From NCBI GenBank assembly GCA_963752565.1, contig CAVVZC010000003.1:248001-312000 (forward strand): a stretch of DNA of 64,000 nucleotides. Direction: 5' to 3'. The DNA is from UBA11574 sp963752565. GTDB lineage: Bacteria > Desulfobacterota > Desulfobacteria > Desulfobacterales > UBA11574. The translations under genes were made by a program, and so were the position numbers. Below are positions 1 to 9,761 of the stretch, in pieces; within the stretch, counting starts at the first letter, position 1; each line of letters begins with the position of its first letter. The notes below the pieces were generated by a model. It saw nothing but the letters and a program-made list of their open reading frames with translations. It was not told the DNA's origin and did no database searches.

Positions 1-111
1 TGCAATCCTGAACTTCAAAAAGATTCTATTGACTTAATACATAACTTTAGAATATTATTCATTTAATGATCTGTTTTTAGCATTTTTTATTCTAATATTG
101 GAGGTTAAACA

Positions 112-516
112 ATGACCGAGGAACTCAAACCAGGTATCACCCATGAAATAGAACGAGAAACCACCGAAGACATGTCGGCGCAAAAGGTCTTCCCCTATGT
201 ACCCCATGTCTATGCCACAAGCGTGATGGTTGGGCATATGGAAGCGGTTTGTGCCGAAATGGTCCTCCCTCACCTCGGTGAAGGTGAGCAAACCGTTGGC
301 ATCGGAATGCAATTCTCCCACATAGCAGCTACGCCTCTTGGAATGAAAGTTCGATTCAGCGCCAAATTGATCGAGGTGGACGGCCGAAAATTAGTTTTCG
401 AAGTGGAAGGCTTTGATGAGGCGGACAAGATCGGAAAGGCTACCCACCAGCGCTTTATTATCAATGCTGAAAAATTTAACAGCAATGTAGCCAAAAAGGC
501 AGAAAAAGCATTATAG
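112..516 (+). CDS. Hot-dog fold thioesterase, FlK-like
   Basis: A 134-residue single-domain hot-dog protein. Thr36, Glu44 and His70 reproduce the 8- and 26-residue spacing of the catalytic Thr/Glu/His triad of fluoroacetyl-CoA thioesterase FlK. That family hydrolyses acyl-CoA thioesters in the cytoplasm. A GGAGG ribosome site lies just before the ATG. The next functional gene in the same direction is an ADP-forming acyl-CoA synthetase, so a role in acyl-CoA turnover is reasonable; the acyl group cannot be named. A repeat-flanked four-helix-bundle gene separates the two. Family call is firm, substrate unknown. Confidence 0.8.
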   Translation: MTEELKPGITHEIERETTEDMSAQKVFPYVPHVYATSVMVGHMEAVCAEMVLPHLGEGEQTVGIGMQFSHIAATPLGMKVRFSAKLIEVDGRKLVFEVEGFDEADKIGKATHQRFIINAEKFNSNVAKKAEKAL

Positions 517-529
517 ACGGGGGATAAAA

Positions 530-979
530 GTCAGAGATCAGGGGTCAGGGATCAGGGAATGAATGGAATAAACTTGGAATGATTAAAAGTTATCGTGATT
601 TAGAGGTTTGGCAGAAATCAATGGATTTAGTAGTGGCCTGCTATCAAATGACGAAGGAATTTCCGAAAAACGAAATTTATGGTCTTTCCAGTCAGTTACA
701 GCGTGCGGCAGTATCGATTCCTTCAAATATTGCGGAAGGACGACATCGTCAACATAGCAAAGAGTTCCTTCAGCATCTTTCAATAGCTTACGGCTCGCTG
801 GCGGAACTTGAGACTCATATACAAATAGCAGGACGTTTAAACTACATGAACGAGAATCAAATTAAGAAGGTGTTGGATAAAACAGCTGAGATAGGGCGAA
901 TACTTAATGGCTTACGAAAATCTATTGAGAAAAAGATCTGATTCCTTTAACCCCTGGCCCCTGATCCCTGACCCCTGAC
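530..979. repeat. Inverted-repeat-flanked cassette carrying a four-helix-bundle gene
   Basis: A GGGGTCAGGGATCAGGG-type sequence at about 530-557 recurs in inverted orientation at 951-979, with a perfect match of about 20 bases. The two copies bracket the gene at 579-941 and fill the space between it and its neighbours. Each copy also contains short internal TCAGGG-like repetitions. The arrangement sits between two genes that otherwise would be adjacent, which suggests a small inserted unit. No transposase is present. Confidence 0.6.
579..941 (+). CDS. Four-helix bundle protein (23S rRNA intervening-sequence family)
   Basis: A 120-residue protein of the four helix bundle/S23 family. It begins with the typical YRDLEVWQKSMDL helix and carries SSQLQRAAVSIPSNIAEG, the family hallmark. 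Members are encoded in rRNA intervening sequences or as isolated genes; the avd protein of diversity-generating retroelements has the same fold. No reverse transcriptase or variable repeat is seen here, so no retroelement link is claimed. The gene is bounded on both sides by an inverted repeat (530-557 and 951-979), as if it travels as a unit. Molecular function is unknown. Confidence 0.85.
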   Translation: MIKSYRDLEVWQKSMDLVVACYQMTKEFPKNEIYGLSSQLQRAAVSIPSNIAEGRHRQHSKEFLQHLSIAYGSLAELETHIQIAGRLNYMNENQIKKVLDKTAEIGRILNGLRKSIEKKI

Positions 980-1010
980 AGCTTTTAATTAAAACTATTG
1001 GAGGTGAACC

Positions 1011-3034
1011 ATGGCAGTGACGGATCCGATACGCCAGCTGGATGCTATTCTTAAACCTAAAAGTGTGGCCGTTATCGGTGCCTCGACCAGCCCGGACAAA
1101 ATGGGCCATGAGATTCTGAAAAACATTATCGACAGCGGCTTTAAGGGAGCCGTTTATCCCATTAACCCCAAAGCCGATGTGATTCTCGATCTTCCCTGTC
1201 ACAAAAGTGTCAAAGACATTGCCGAAGCTCCGGACCTCGCTGTTATTATCATTCCAGCTCGGTTTGTGCCCCAGACCGTTCAGGAATGCGGTGAAGCCGG
1301 TGTCAAAGGCGCGGTGATCATTACCGGCGGTTTTGCCGAGGCGGATGACGAAGGGGAACAGCTTCAGAACCAGGTGGTCGAAGCCGCCCAAAAATTCGGT
1401 GTTCGTATTATCGGGCCCAACTGCCAGGGGGTAAACAATCCCCATCACCCCTTGTGTGCGTCCTGGCCCCTGCTCACCTACCAGGGCAAGATCGCACTCA
1501 TTTCCCAGAGCGGTACGGTGGGCGCCGCCATGATGGACTGGTTATCCGAGGATAAGCTTGGGACTGCCAGTTTCGTCAGTATGGGCAACCGGGCCGACGT
1601 CGATGAAGCTGATCTTATCGCCTATTTCAACCAGGACCCGAACACCGAGGTTATTGCTGCTTATATCGAAGGGATAAAGCGCCCCGAGCAGTTTATTCAA
1701 ATCGGTGGAACAGCTTCAAAAGCCGCTGGTGGTTCTCAAATCCGGCCGGACTCCCAAAGGAAAGGTTGCGGCCGAGTCCCACACCAAGGCTTTGGCCGGT
1801 GCTGATGCTATCTATGAAGCCCTTTTTGCAAAATATAACATTTGCAGGGCTTACACGGCAGAAGAGTTTTACGACTATGCCAAGGCCCTGGCTTATCTGA
1901 AACCACCAAAAGGCAATCGTATTCTTTTTATCACCACATCCGGAGGTGCCGCTATTCTGGCAACGGATCAGGCTGAACAAGAAGGTTTAGACGTTTCTCC
2001 GCTGCCTGAAGAAGCTGGTGGAGGCCATAACGCCGCTCATTCCGGCCCATGCCATAAAGGCCAATCCCATTGATCTTACCGGAGATGCCACCGCTCAGAT
2101 GTTCGGCGACGTTATTGAGGTCACCCGAAAGCACTACGACACCCTGGGTGTGATTTTTGGAGATCCGGTGGAAGATGCCTCCAGTGTCGTGACGCCTAAT
2201 GCCAATGAGCTGATTATTTTTTATGGAGGGGCTGACGTCGAACGTTACGAAAGTGAGCGCATGCACCTTAAAGGAATTCCGGTTTTCCCCACTCCCGAAC
2301 GAGGAATAAAGGCCCTGGCCCAGGTGCTCGAGCGTAAAACGCTGGATGCACCCCAGAAACCGACCCTAACTGTTCCGGCCGCCGGGCGGCAACTGCCGCT
2401 TCATCAGGCATTTGAACGAATTGTCGAACAGGGACTGCCCTGCACCGACTTTGCCCTGGCAGATAACGCGGCCAACGCTGTAAAGATTGCACAAGATCAG
2501 GGATTTCCCGTAGCGCTTAAAATCAGCTCTCCTGACATCCTTCATAAGAGTGATGTGGGCGGCGTACACCTTAACTTAAATTCTGCTGAAGCCGTTGAAA
2601 AAGCCTACGATGCGTTGCTGTCAGCGGTAATACGGAACAGTCCCGAAGCTCAGGTGGATGGCGTGTTGGTTAGCAAAATGGCGTTACCCGGACTGGAGGT
2701 CATTGTGGGAATGAATCGCGACCCGCAGTTCGGCCCGATTATTCTTTTTGGGCTGGGCGGCATCATGGTGGAGATTTTTCAGGATGTAAGCCTCAGGCTT
2801 CTGCCTTTGACAAAAAACGAGGCCGTGTCCATGATACAAGAAATAAAAGGCTACGGTCTTATTGCCGGCTATCGCGGCCGGCCGGCGGTGGATGAACAGG
2901 CCCTGGCAGACTGCCTGTTAAGTGTTGCCCGGCTGGCAGAAGGGTCTCCGGATATTATCGAAATCGATCTTAATCCTGTCTTCGCCTATCCGAAAGGAAT
3001 ACAGGTGGCGGATGTTAGGATTATTGTAAAATAG
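1011..3034 (+). CDS. ADP-forming acyl-CoA synthetase, two apparent frameshifts
   Basis: A single-chain acetyl/acyl-CoA synthetase (ADP-forming), which makes ATP from acyl-CoA, ADP and phosphate. The N-terminal CoA-binding domain (VAVIGASTSPDKMG), the ligase domain (GPNCQGVN, SQSGTVGAA) and the C-terminal ATP-grasp domain (SPDILHKSDVGGV) are all present, but in three reading frames. Homology moves from frame 1 to 2 near 1707 (an extra g in ggtgg) and from 2 to 3 near 2010 (an extra base in gaagaag). Removing these gives about 673 residues, close to normal length. GGAGG precedes the ATG. Either the gene is dead or the sequence has two +1 errors; other genes in the window show the same lesion type. 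Confidence 0.85.
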
Positions 3035-3051
3035 GGTGAGGAAAAAACCCG

Positions 3052-4029
3052 ATGATGAATGAATTTGATAGTCTTGTTTCAAGGCTCAAGAATAAGTACC
3101 CCATGTTGCAAAACTTTACCGATCGCACCTTTGGCGTGGAGATCGAATTTTTCGGCCTGAACTATGTTACCATGCCGATAAATAACGGTATCATTAAACC
3201 CTACAACATTTCCTCCAGGGCCAAAGACGGGCGACACATCGTTGATCTCATCAAGGATTGCGGGATATCCATCGGTGATGACAGAGACTCCTGGCACTTC
3301 GAAAAAGATTCATCAGTTCGAGGCAAAGGACACACCAGATGTGGTGCTGAACTGATCAGCCCGATCTTAAGCGGTATGGAAGGACTGGTGCAAGTCTTCA
3401 ACGCTTTCCGATTTCTAAATGCTATTGAAGGAATTGATATCGATACAAGTTGCGGAATGCATGTTCATCACGGTGTTGACCTGGCAGCTTACAACTGTAA
3501 AGAACTCCAGCAGCTTGTACGAATCGTTCACCACTATGAAGATCTCTTTTACCTGCTTATTCCGGGAGAGCGTCAGGATGCCGAAACCTGTCGGCCCATG
3601 GAAATTGACGTGAAAGCCTTCCTGAATGTCTGTGAAGGCGATCATGATGGCCGCAATTGCCAAATCAAAGATCTCTGGTATTCGCCTCAAAATCGCTACG
3701 ACGTAAAGCGTGGTGTGAATGCACGCTACGACAAGACCCGCTACCACGGTCTGAATCTGCACTCTTACTGGTATCGCTCCACCATTGAATTTCGCTATCA
3801 CTCGGCCCTGCTGGAAAAAGCAGATGAGGCCATCCAATGGATCATTTTTACCCAGTTTATCATAGAACTGAGCCAGGGTCACGTTCCGGATATCTATTAT
3901 TATCCTGAAGCAAACAAATGGCTGACAACCATCTATCAGATTTACAAGGAGTTCGGCTATCAGGAGCGTATCAAGCAGGCACCAACTACCTTAAAACAGT
4001 CAGTAAAACATATAAAATTGTTTAATTAG
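3052..4029 (+). CDS. Amidoligase-family COOH-NH2 ligase
   Basis: A 325-residue protein of the putative amidoligase family (glutamine-synthetase-like fold). The core elements are FGVEIEF (27-33), WHFEKDSSV with a following ELISPIL (about 81-106), CGMHVHHGV (134-142) and a late STIEFRYHS strand. In this fold the Glu and His residues bind metal and ATP for carboxyl-amine ligation. Published surveys of the family link it with class II glutamine amidotransferases, and two such genes follow directly. The start is the first of two adjacent ATGs after a GAGGAA site. The substrate cannot be read from the sequence. Confidence 0.8.
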   Translation: MMNEFDSLVSRLKNKYPMLQNFTDRTFGVEIEFFGLNYVTMPINNGIIKPYNISSRAKDGRHIVDLIKDCGISIGDDRDSWHFEKDSSVRGKGHTRCGAELISPILSGMEGLVQVFNAFRFLNAIEGIDIDTSCGMHVHHGVDLAAYNCKELQQLVRIVHHYEDLFYLLIPGERQDAETCRPMEIDVKAFLNVCEGDHDGRNCQIKDLWYSPQNRYDVKRGVNARYDKTRYHGLNLHSYWYRSTIEFRYHSALLEKADEAIQWIIFTQFIIELSQGHVPDIYYYPEANKWLTTIYQIYKEFGYQERIKQAPTTLKQSVKHIKLFN

Positions 4030-4061
4030 TAAATATGCAAATAATGAAGCTGGAGGCGACC

Positions 4062-4803
4062 ATGTGTGACATATTGGCCATCTCGGCAGGCTATAACTAT
4101 ACACCCAAAAATTATCTGCCCATCTTCGCGGAAAAGGGCAGTGAAAACATGAACGGATGGGGTATCGGTTTTTTTCGCGAGGATCAGGCTTTGGTGGAAA
4201 AATCCGCGGAGCAGGTGTTCAGCCATCAACAGGTTCACGAAAGCTTTCAGAGACTTGCACGGGTCATCGACAGCCGGATCATCATTTCGCATGTGAACTG
4301 CCCCAAAAGCGGCGGTCGCCACAGTGCTCAACTCCACCCCTTCAAGCTTACCTTTCTGGATCACGACTGGCTGTTTGCCCAGGTGGGAGTTGTTGAAAAC
4401 ATTGACGAATATCAGACCAACGGAACACCCCGCCTGGAAGTCGATGTCTATACGGCCAGAATTTTCGAATATTTAAGAGATCAATTGGTATTGCTGCATC
4501 ACAAGAACCCGTATATCAGTGTATACATTGCCCTGCGCATCGCTATCCAAAAGCTTTTAGATGACTATCCCGGGGAATACACCTTTTTTCTGGCCAATGA
4601 ATCGTTTCTCTTTGCCTTTTGTAACTTTCGACAGCTGATGGTTCTCAAGGCGTCTGAAAGTATGGGAGATATTCTGCTGGTTACTTCCGTCAAGAGAAGG
4701 GCTGAGTCGCACCGATTGGCACCCCATAACACCGGACCCACAATCTTTAGGTGAGCTTTTGGTGATTGCCGGTCCGGATGTGTTGTATGCCGGTGACGTT
4801 TAA
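4062..4803 (+). CDS. Class II glutamine amidotransferase paralogue, degenerate and frameshifted
   Basis: A GATase II (Ntn-hydrolase) domain. The start is set at 4062, where GGAGG precedes ATG-TGT, so removal of Met exposes Cys as in active enzymes (MCDILAIS). NMNGWGIGFF is conserved. Compared with its downstream paralogue, Arg79 of the HLR motif is Asn, and the oxyanion-hole Asn108 is Val (FAQVG instead of FAHNG). Ammonia release is therefore doubtful. Homology to the family C-terminus shifts frame near 4696 (an extra a in aagagaagg); the corrected product is about 246 residues, ending at 4803. Confidence 0.75.
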
Positions 4804-5085
4804 TTCTGGTTACTGGTTGCTGCGCTGATTGAAGTAAAACGAAAATCCCGATTCATCGGGGATACTTAATTATCAGTGTTTTAGATGAGTGCTGTAGTTT
4901 ACAAGCGAATTAGAGTTAATTATTGATTGAGACATGACACCCAAATAGCCCATAATCGTCTGTATTGGATTATTATACTGCATTATTCCATCACTCCAAT
5001 ACTCCAGATTTCCACAAACATGTAAGCATGTGTAAATTTTTCCATTGTTATCATGCTCAAATCCGCTCCATAGGATTCAAGCAAA

Positions 5086-5973
5086 ATGTGTGACCTCTTT
5101 GCTTTGTCTGCCAAAAAAGATTATTCGGCTCCGGAATTCCTTCCAATTTTTGCAGTTCGGGCCAAAAAGAACATGGATGGCTGGGGCATTGGTTTTTATC
5201 GTAAACACCATGCCATGGTTGAAAAGTCGGCTGAACAAATTTTCTACTCAGGTCAATTGCACGACAGCTTTCAAAGGCTGGCCCGAGTCGTAAAGAGCAG
5301 AATTATCATTTGCCATCTCCGTTTTCGGACCAGCGGACTCATAGACGAGTGCCATGCCCATCCCTTTGTTCTAAAATTCGGTGGACATGATTGGATTTTT
5401 GCCCATAACGGCAAGGCACCGGCCATTGAATCTTACAGAAGCAGCGGCATTGCCATTGAAGATGCCATAAGCGACTCGGCCAGAGCTTTTGAATACCTCC
5501 GGGACCGTATGGAAGACCATCACAGGCATGATGCAAAGCCTGAGAAGCTTTTCAAGACCCTGTCAGACAGTACTTCGCAAATGATTGACCAGTATCCGGG
5601 TGATTACAATTTTTTACTGTCCAACGGCCATCTTCTATTTGCCTTCACCAACCATCGCCAGTTTATGTTTATGAAAGGAAGCGAGAAACTAAAAGGTGCC
5701 TTCCTGCTCACCACCCTGGCACGCGGATTAACCAAAGAAAAGTGGTTGCGGGTGGCAAAAGCCACCAATCGCCGGGGACTGCTTCTGGCAATCTCAGGCA
5801 ATGATGTTATTTTATCATCAATCAATTTAACGAAAAAACCGACCCAAATAGATCAGGAGTCGGAGTGTTTTTATTTGTTAAATCGCTCCATGGATAATGC
5901 TTTTTTTCAAATACCTAAATTGAGCGATTTTCAAGTTTGCCGCAGATACAAGGAAGATGTTGTTTCGCTATAG
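5086..5973 (+). CDS. Class II glutamine amidotransferase (YafJ-like)
   Basis: An intact 295-residue GATase II protein. Cys2 (MCDLFALSA), NMDGWGIGF (29-37), CHLRFRTSG with Arg79, HAHPF and FAHNGK with Asn108-Gly109 match the catalytic and glutamine-binding positions of the family. Free-standing members supply ammonia from glutamine to a partner synthetase. The amidoligase at 3052 is the natural partner. It resembles the upstream degenerate copy along its length, so the pair arose by duplication. The ribosome site is weak (AGGA about 10 bases upstream). The C-terminal 80 residues after the GATase core are of unclear role. Confidence 0.85.
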   Translation: MCDLFALSAKKDYSAPEFLPIFAVRAKKNMDGWGIGFYRKHHAMVEKSAEQIFYSGQLHDSFQRLARVVKSRIIICHLRFRTSGLIDECHAHPFVLKFGGHDWIFAHNGKAPAIESYRSSGIAIEDAISDSARAFEYLRDRMEDHHRHDAKPEKLFKTLSDSTSQMIDQYPGDYNFLLSNGHLLFAFTNHRQFMFMKGSEKLKGAFLLTTLARGLTKEKWLRVAKATNRRGLLLAISGNDVILSSINLTKKPTQIDQESECFYLLNRSMDNAFFQIPKLSDFQVCRRYKEDVVSL

Positions 5974-6130
5974 TCACCTATGCGGAACGACATCTGACGC
6001 AGTAGGTGCGGTGAAATTGGAAATCCCATAGGGTTTCAAATTCTTGAAATTCGAAATGTCAGAATACCTAAATATATCATTAAATTAACCATTTCAAAAA
6101 TTTGAAACGCTCAGCTTAGGAAATAGTGAC

Positions 6131-7004
6131 ATGCAGAGTTTGCCATCAACATATAAAAATCAGTTGCAAGAACTGTTTTTAAACAAATCCGATCTGGTTA
6201 TCGACTTTCCAAAATGGCTCCTTTCCGACCAGTCCATTGAAAACTACCGGTCCATTTCAAAACTGGCCTTGGTTGAAATCGCCGGCCGTGACAGCATCGC
6301 CGCCGCTGTGAAAAGCATACAGGAATACGGCTTCACTGATTTATTGCCCACTTATGTATATACCGGAACAGAATACGGCCCATGGGACATCGTAAACCAG
6401 GCGCTTTTTAGACTAAAAAGCCGTTTGCCCCATGTTCGGGTTCATCCTTTGATTGTTCTGGGTTCCCCGGATTTTTGGAAAGCTCTCAACGGCGCCTTTA
6501 TTAGTGAACTGTTGTCTATATACGGTTTTTATACTCCCTGTATTGGTTGCCACGTGTATTTGCATGCGGTTCGTATTCCTTTGGCGCTTTTACTCAGCAA
6601 CATTCCCATTATATCCGGTGAGCGTGAACGTCATGACAGTTCCGTAAAGATAAACCAGATCCCCGAAGCTCTGGATTTGTATAAGAACCTGACCGAAACA
6701 TTCAGGATTCAACTGCTCTTGCCGCTTCGCAAAATCAGCCACGGCCAAGAAATAGAAGTGATTTTGCAAATGGACTGGCATGAGGGTAAAGAGCAACTGT
6801 ACTGCTGTCTTTCGGGCAATTATCGCTCGGTTGATGGTTCGGTTGAGATGAGTAAAAGCACAGGTTGTTCGCTATCTTAATGAATTTGCCATACCGTGTA
6901 CCGAAAAGATTATCAGAGAATATATATCCGGACAAACTCCGAATCATTTAAAAATCGCAAAACAAATCATACAAAATTTGAAGCCTGTTGGGAGACCTCA
7001 ATGA
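6131..7004 (+). CDS. PP-loop ATPase-like protein, apparent 3' frameshift
   Basis: Resembles an adenine-nucleotide alpha-hydrolase (PP-loop) protein. AGRDS (51-55) replaces the usual SGGxDS, PCIGC supplies Cys137/Cys140, and SGERERHD (162-169) is a strongly basic/acidic conserved-looking motif. PP-loop enzymes adenylate a carboxyl or carbonyl group, as in asparagine synthetase. One reading frame stops at 6880, but the +1 frame continues with a plausible C-terminus (VVRYLNEFAIPCTEK) to a TGA at 7002-7004 that overlaps the next ATG. The shift maps to an A4 run at 6854-6857. The corrected length is about 290 residues. Exact family unknown to me. Confidence 0.6.
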
Positions 7005-7822
7005 AACCAAAAGTTGCGCTGTGCAACCTTTTCGATGATATAAAACAACTCAAAACATTTGCTCTTGAAAATGATTTTTCAGGCGTAGACTGGTCGTTTA
7101 ATATGGAAGCGCTTCCGTCAAGCCCTTTGGAAGAGACCCGGTGGGTCGAGCGTCTATCCGCCTTGAACCCCCTTGAGGTTCGCTACCACTGCCCGTTTAT
7201 GAAAATCGATCTCGGTCACGAGGATTCTTCTAAAGTATTGTCGGCCCTTAAACTTTTCCATCGCGTTATTCGGCTGGTCTCCAAGACCAACGGCAGATTC
7301 TTAACCTTGCATGTGGGGCTCGGCCATGATACGACGCGCATACTTTCATGGGAAAGAACCATCACCAATTTACGCAGCCTGGTTCAGTACGGCGCTGATC
7401 GCGGTGTGAAAGTCTGTCTGGAAAACCTGGCCTGGGGATGGACCAGCAAACCCAATCTTTTTGAAAAATTGATTCGTCGAACCGGCGCAGGGGTGACCTT
7501 TGACATCGGCCATGCACAAGCCTGCGAATCTGTCAGCAACCAATACTTTTCCCCTGAGGATTTTGTCTCCCCCCATCCTGACCGCGTTCACAATGCACAT
7601 ATCTACCACACCGAAGTTACCGGGTTGGGACATGTGCCGCCGGATGGAATCGAAGACATCAAAGAACGTCTGGATACATTGCGCCAAATCGGCTGTCTCT
7701 GGTGGGTCATCGAAATAAAAGAAGCCCAAAAGTTGCTGTGGACAAAACAGATCATAGACGATTATATTGAGAACGCATTTCCGGTAAAAATTCCCGACTT
7801 GTTAGTCAATAACCACCCCTAA
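7001..7822 (+). CDS. Xylose-isomerase-like TIM barrel protein
   Basis: A 273-residue TIM-barrel protein of the sugar phosphate isomerase/endonuclease IV group (AP_endonuc_2). Strand-end motifs carry likely metal ligands: HVGLGHD, CLENLAWG, TFDIGHA, HIYHTEVTG and WWVIEIK. These enzymes isomerise or epimerise sugars, or act on related carbohydrates. The start at 7001 is chosen because GGAGA lies 5 bases upstream and ATGA overlaps the stop of the corrected PP-loop gene, indicating translational coupling. A short GC hairpin spans the stop codon (7816-7828). The substrate is unknown; membership in the amidoligase cluster is inferred from the overlap and common strand. Confidence 0.75.
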   Translation: MKPKVALCNLFDDIKQLKTFALENDFSGVDWSFNMEALPSSPLEETRWVERLSALNPLEVRYHCPFMKIDLGHEDSSKVLSALKLFHRVIRLVSKTNGRFLTLHVGLGHDTTRILSWERTITNLRSLVQYGADRGVKVCLENLAWGWTSKPNLFEKLIRRTGAGVTFDIGHAQACESVSNQYFSPEDFVSPHPDRVHNAHIYHTEVTGLGHVPPDGIEDIKERLDTLRQIGCLWWVIEIKEAQKLLWTKQIIDDYIENAFPVKIPDLLVNNHP

Positions 7823-8272
7823 AAGGGGCTTTATAAAAAATTATTCACCGCAAAGTCGCAGAGAGCGCAGAGTTTTTGTTTTTTTTTGCTTTTCGCTGAC
7901 CCCGAAGGATAGGCTCCGCTATCTCCGGGACGGAGGACGCCGAAAAGCAAAACGACTCAACCCTTCGGGTAATAAAATGCACGTATTGGCATCTCACAAC
8001 CAAAGAATTGGTGGCTTATGTCGTTTCCGTAGCGTAAGCTGCTGAGAGTTTTCCCCATCGCCGGCGTCCCCCGCATCAAGCGGGGTCAGCGGCGATGGGA
8101 AATATATACATCTCCGTGAGCTCTGCGCCTCGAATGACCCTCGCGAAGGTGGGGGGAATGGGCGATGAAAAACATGCAATCATTTAGCTACATAACAAGC
8201 TGGGATTTTCACCTTAGCTAAAAGGTTTAATAGATGAATTAAGTCCCATTTTGAAATCAATGAAGGTATTGA
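7823..8272. repeat. Non-coding region with nested inverted repeats
   Basis: No convincing gene lies in these 450 bases. It holds a CGCAGAG-type repeat at about 7847-7873, a perfect 12-base inverted repeat (7884-7895 with 7941-7952, TTTTGCTTTTCG and its complement), a GCGGGG hairpin near 8070-8090 and a CTCCGTGAGCTCTGCG end near 8112-8128. The arrangement resembles the element at 54379-54676. Confidence 0.5.
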
Positions 8273-9580
8273 ATGAAGGTTATCCTGGTCCTTTTGGATG
8301 GGTTGGGCGATCGATCTTACAACGTCCTGAAGTATCGAACGCCCCTTGAAGCCGCGAACACCCCTAACCTTGACCGCCTGGCCGAATTGGGCGGAAATGG
8401 CTTGTTTCACCCCTCAAGCCCTGGTCTCTGCTTTCCCAGTGAGACAGCCCACTTTCTGCTTTTTGGCTACGATTTGAAAAATTTTCCCGGCCGGGGACTA
8501 TTTGAAGCCGTGGGTGAAGGGGTCTCTTTTCATAACGATGACGTGCTGGTTTTAGCACACCTTTCCGGTGTCATTTGGGAAAACAACCGACCTGTTCTGA
8601 CATTGGGCCGGGATAACATCAAAGGAACATTTGAAGACATCAGCCGTCTGTATTCTGTTATCAGCAGCTATGAATCCGAAGGTGTCAGCATCCGGCTCCA
8701 GCAAACCCGGCGCAATGATGCCATCCTGATTATAAACGGCCCTGTTTCCCCGTACGTATCCGACTCAGATCCGATTGTTCTCGGAAAGCCCATCAGCAAA
8801 ATTGTTCCATTGTCTGAAAATCCGGAGCCGGAAAAGAGCAGACAAACCGCCAAGGCACTGAACAAATATCTTACATTCTGTTATCGCCAACTTAAAAATA
8901 CCGTAACTAAGGATCCATCCCATGTACTTAGACCTCCGGCTGAATATTTTTTGGTCACTCAGCGCAGCGGTCGCCGTATCGACCTGCCACCTTTTCAGCA
9001 ACGCTGGGGCCTCAATGGACTGCTAATCGCTTCTGCCTCCGTCTATGGCGGCCTGGCCCATGAACTGGGCATCGATTACCAATCGGTTCAGGACTCCGAT
9101 GATCCAGGCATGGACTTAAAAGATCGGATCCGCCTGGCCCTGTCCGATACGACGCACGATTTTATTCACGTGCACACCAAAGTTCCTGATGAAGCCGCCC
9201 ATACCGGAGACCCGGTTTACAAAAAGGATCAAATTTCCCTACTCGACCTGGGGTTGAAAGAACTATTAGATGTTGTCGAAAAGGAAGAAGATCTGCTGGT
9301 GGTCATCACAGCGGATCATTCAACCCCGAGCATATCGCCCATGATTCACTCCGGCGAACCCGTTCCGGTTATTATGGCCGGCCCGAGTGTTCGTAGAGAT
9401 GATGTGGAACATTTCTCTGAGATCCAAGCTGCAAAGGGGTGTCTGGGATTATTACGCGGCGCTGAACTGATGTACATGATTCTTAATTTTTCGAATCGAG
9501 GCAATTTGGACGGACATCAATTGGGACCCATCAAAAGGGCGTATCTGCCGTTCGATGACGATCCGTTTGAACTTGTTTAA
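8273..9580 (+). CDS. ApgM-like phosphoglycerate mutase / alkaline phosphatase superfamily
   Basis: A 435-residue metalloenzyme of the alkaline phosphatase superfamily, closest in style to archaeal-type 2,3-bisphosphoglycerate-independent phosphoglycerate mutase. LLDGLGDR near the N-terminus gives the first metal Asp (Asp9), TPLEAANTPNLDRLA follows, FPSETAH offers the nucleophilic Ser56, and HVHTKVPDEAAH and TADHSTPS supply the second metal site. AAGG lies 6 bases before the ATG. It stands 450 bases downstream of the amidoligase cluster on the same strand. It may be a housekeeping mutase or transfer phosphate in that pathway; the sequence does not decide. Confidence 0.75.
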   Translation: MKVILVLLDGLGDRSYNVLKYRTPLEAANTPNLDRLAELGGNGLFHPSSPGLCFPSETAHFLLFGYDLKNFPGRGLFEAVGEGVSFHNDDVLVLAHLSGVIWENNRPVLTLGRDNIKGTFEDISRLYSVISSYESEGVSIRLQQTRRNDAILIINGPVSPYVSDSDPIVLGKPISKIVPLSENPEPEKSRQTAKALNKYLTFCYRQLKNTVTKDPSHVLRPPAEYFLVTQRSGRRIDLPPFQQRWGLNGLLIASASVYGGLAHELGIDYQSVQDSDDPGMDLKDRIRLALSDTTHDFIHVHTKVPDEAAHTGDPVYKKDQISLLDLGLKELLDVVEKEEDLLVVITADHSTPSISPMIHSGEPVPVIMAGPSVRRDDVEHFSEIQAAKGCLGLLRGAELMYMILNFSNRGNLDGHQLGPIKRAYLPFDDDPFELV

Positions 9581-9761
9581 ACTGTTTATATCAAGTGTCG
9601 GGAGACGGAATGGCAGCTGTCATAAAAATTTAAGGGGCATTATTGTCGAGACACCTCTATAACGTATCTCAATTTCATGTAAGATTAGGTACTTGCAAGA
9701 TATTTGAAAATTTTTATGAATCGGTCCAATCCTGAAAATTATATACAACCAGAGATCAATT

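Noticed and set aside
579..941. Diversity-generating retroelement avd gene
   Set aside because: No reverse transcriptase, template repeat or variable target is nearby.
7823..8272. CRISPR-like repeats
   Set aside because: Repeats are inverted and few, without regular spacing; no cas genes are present.
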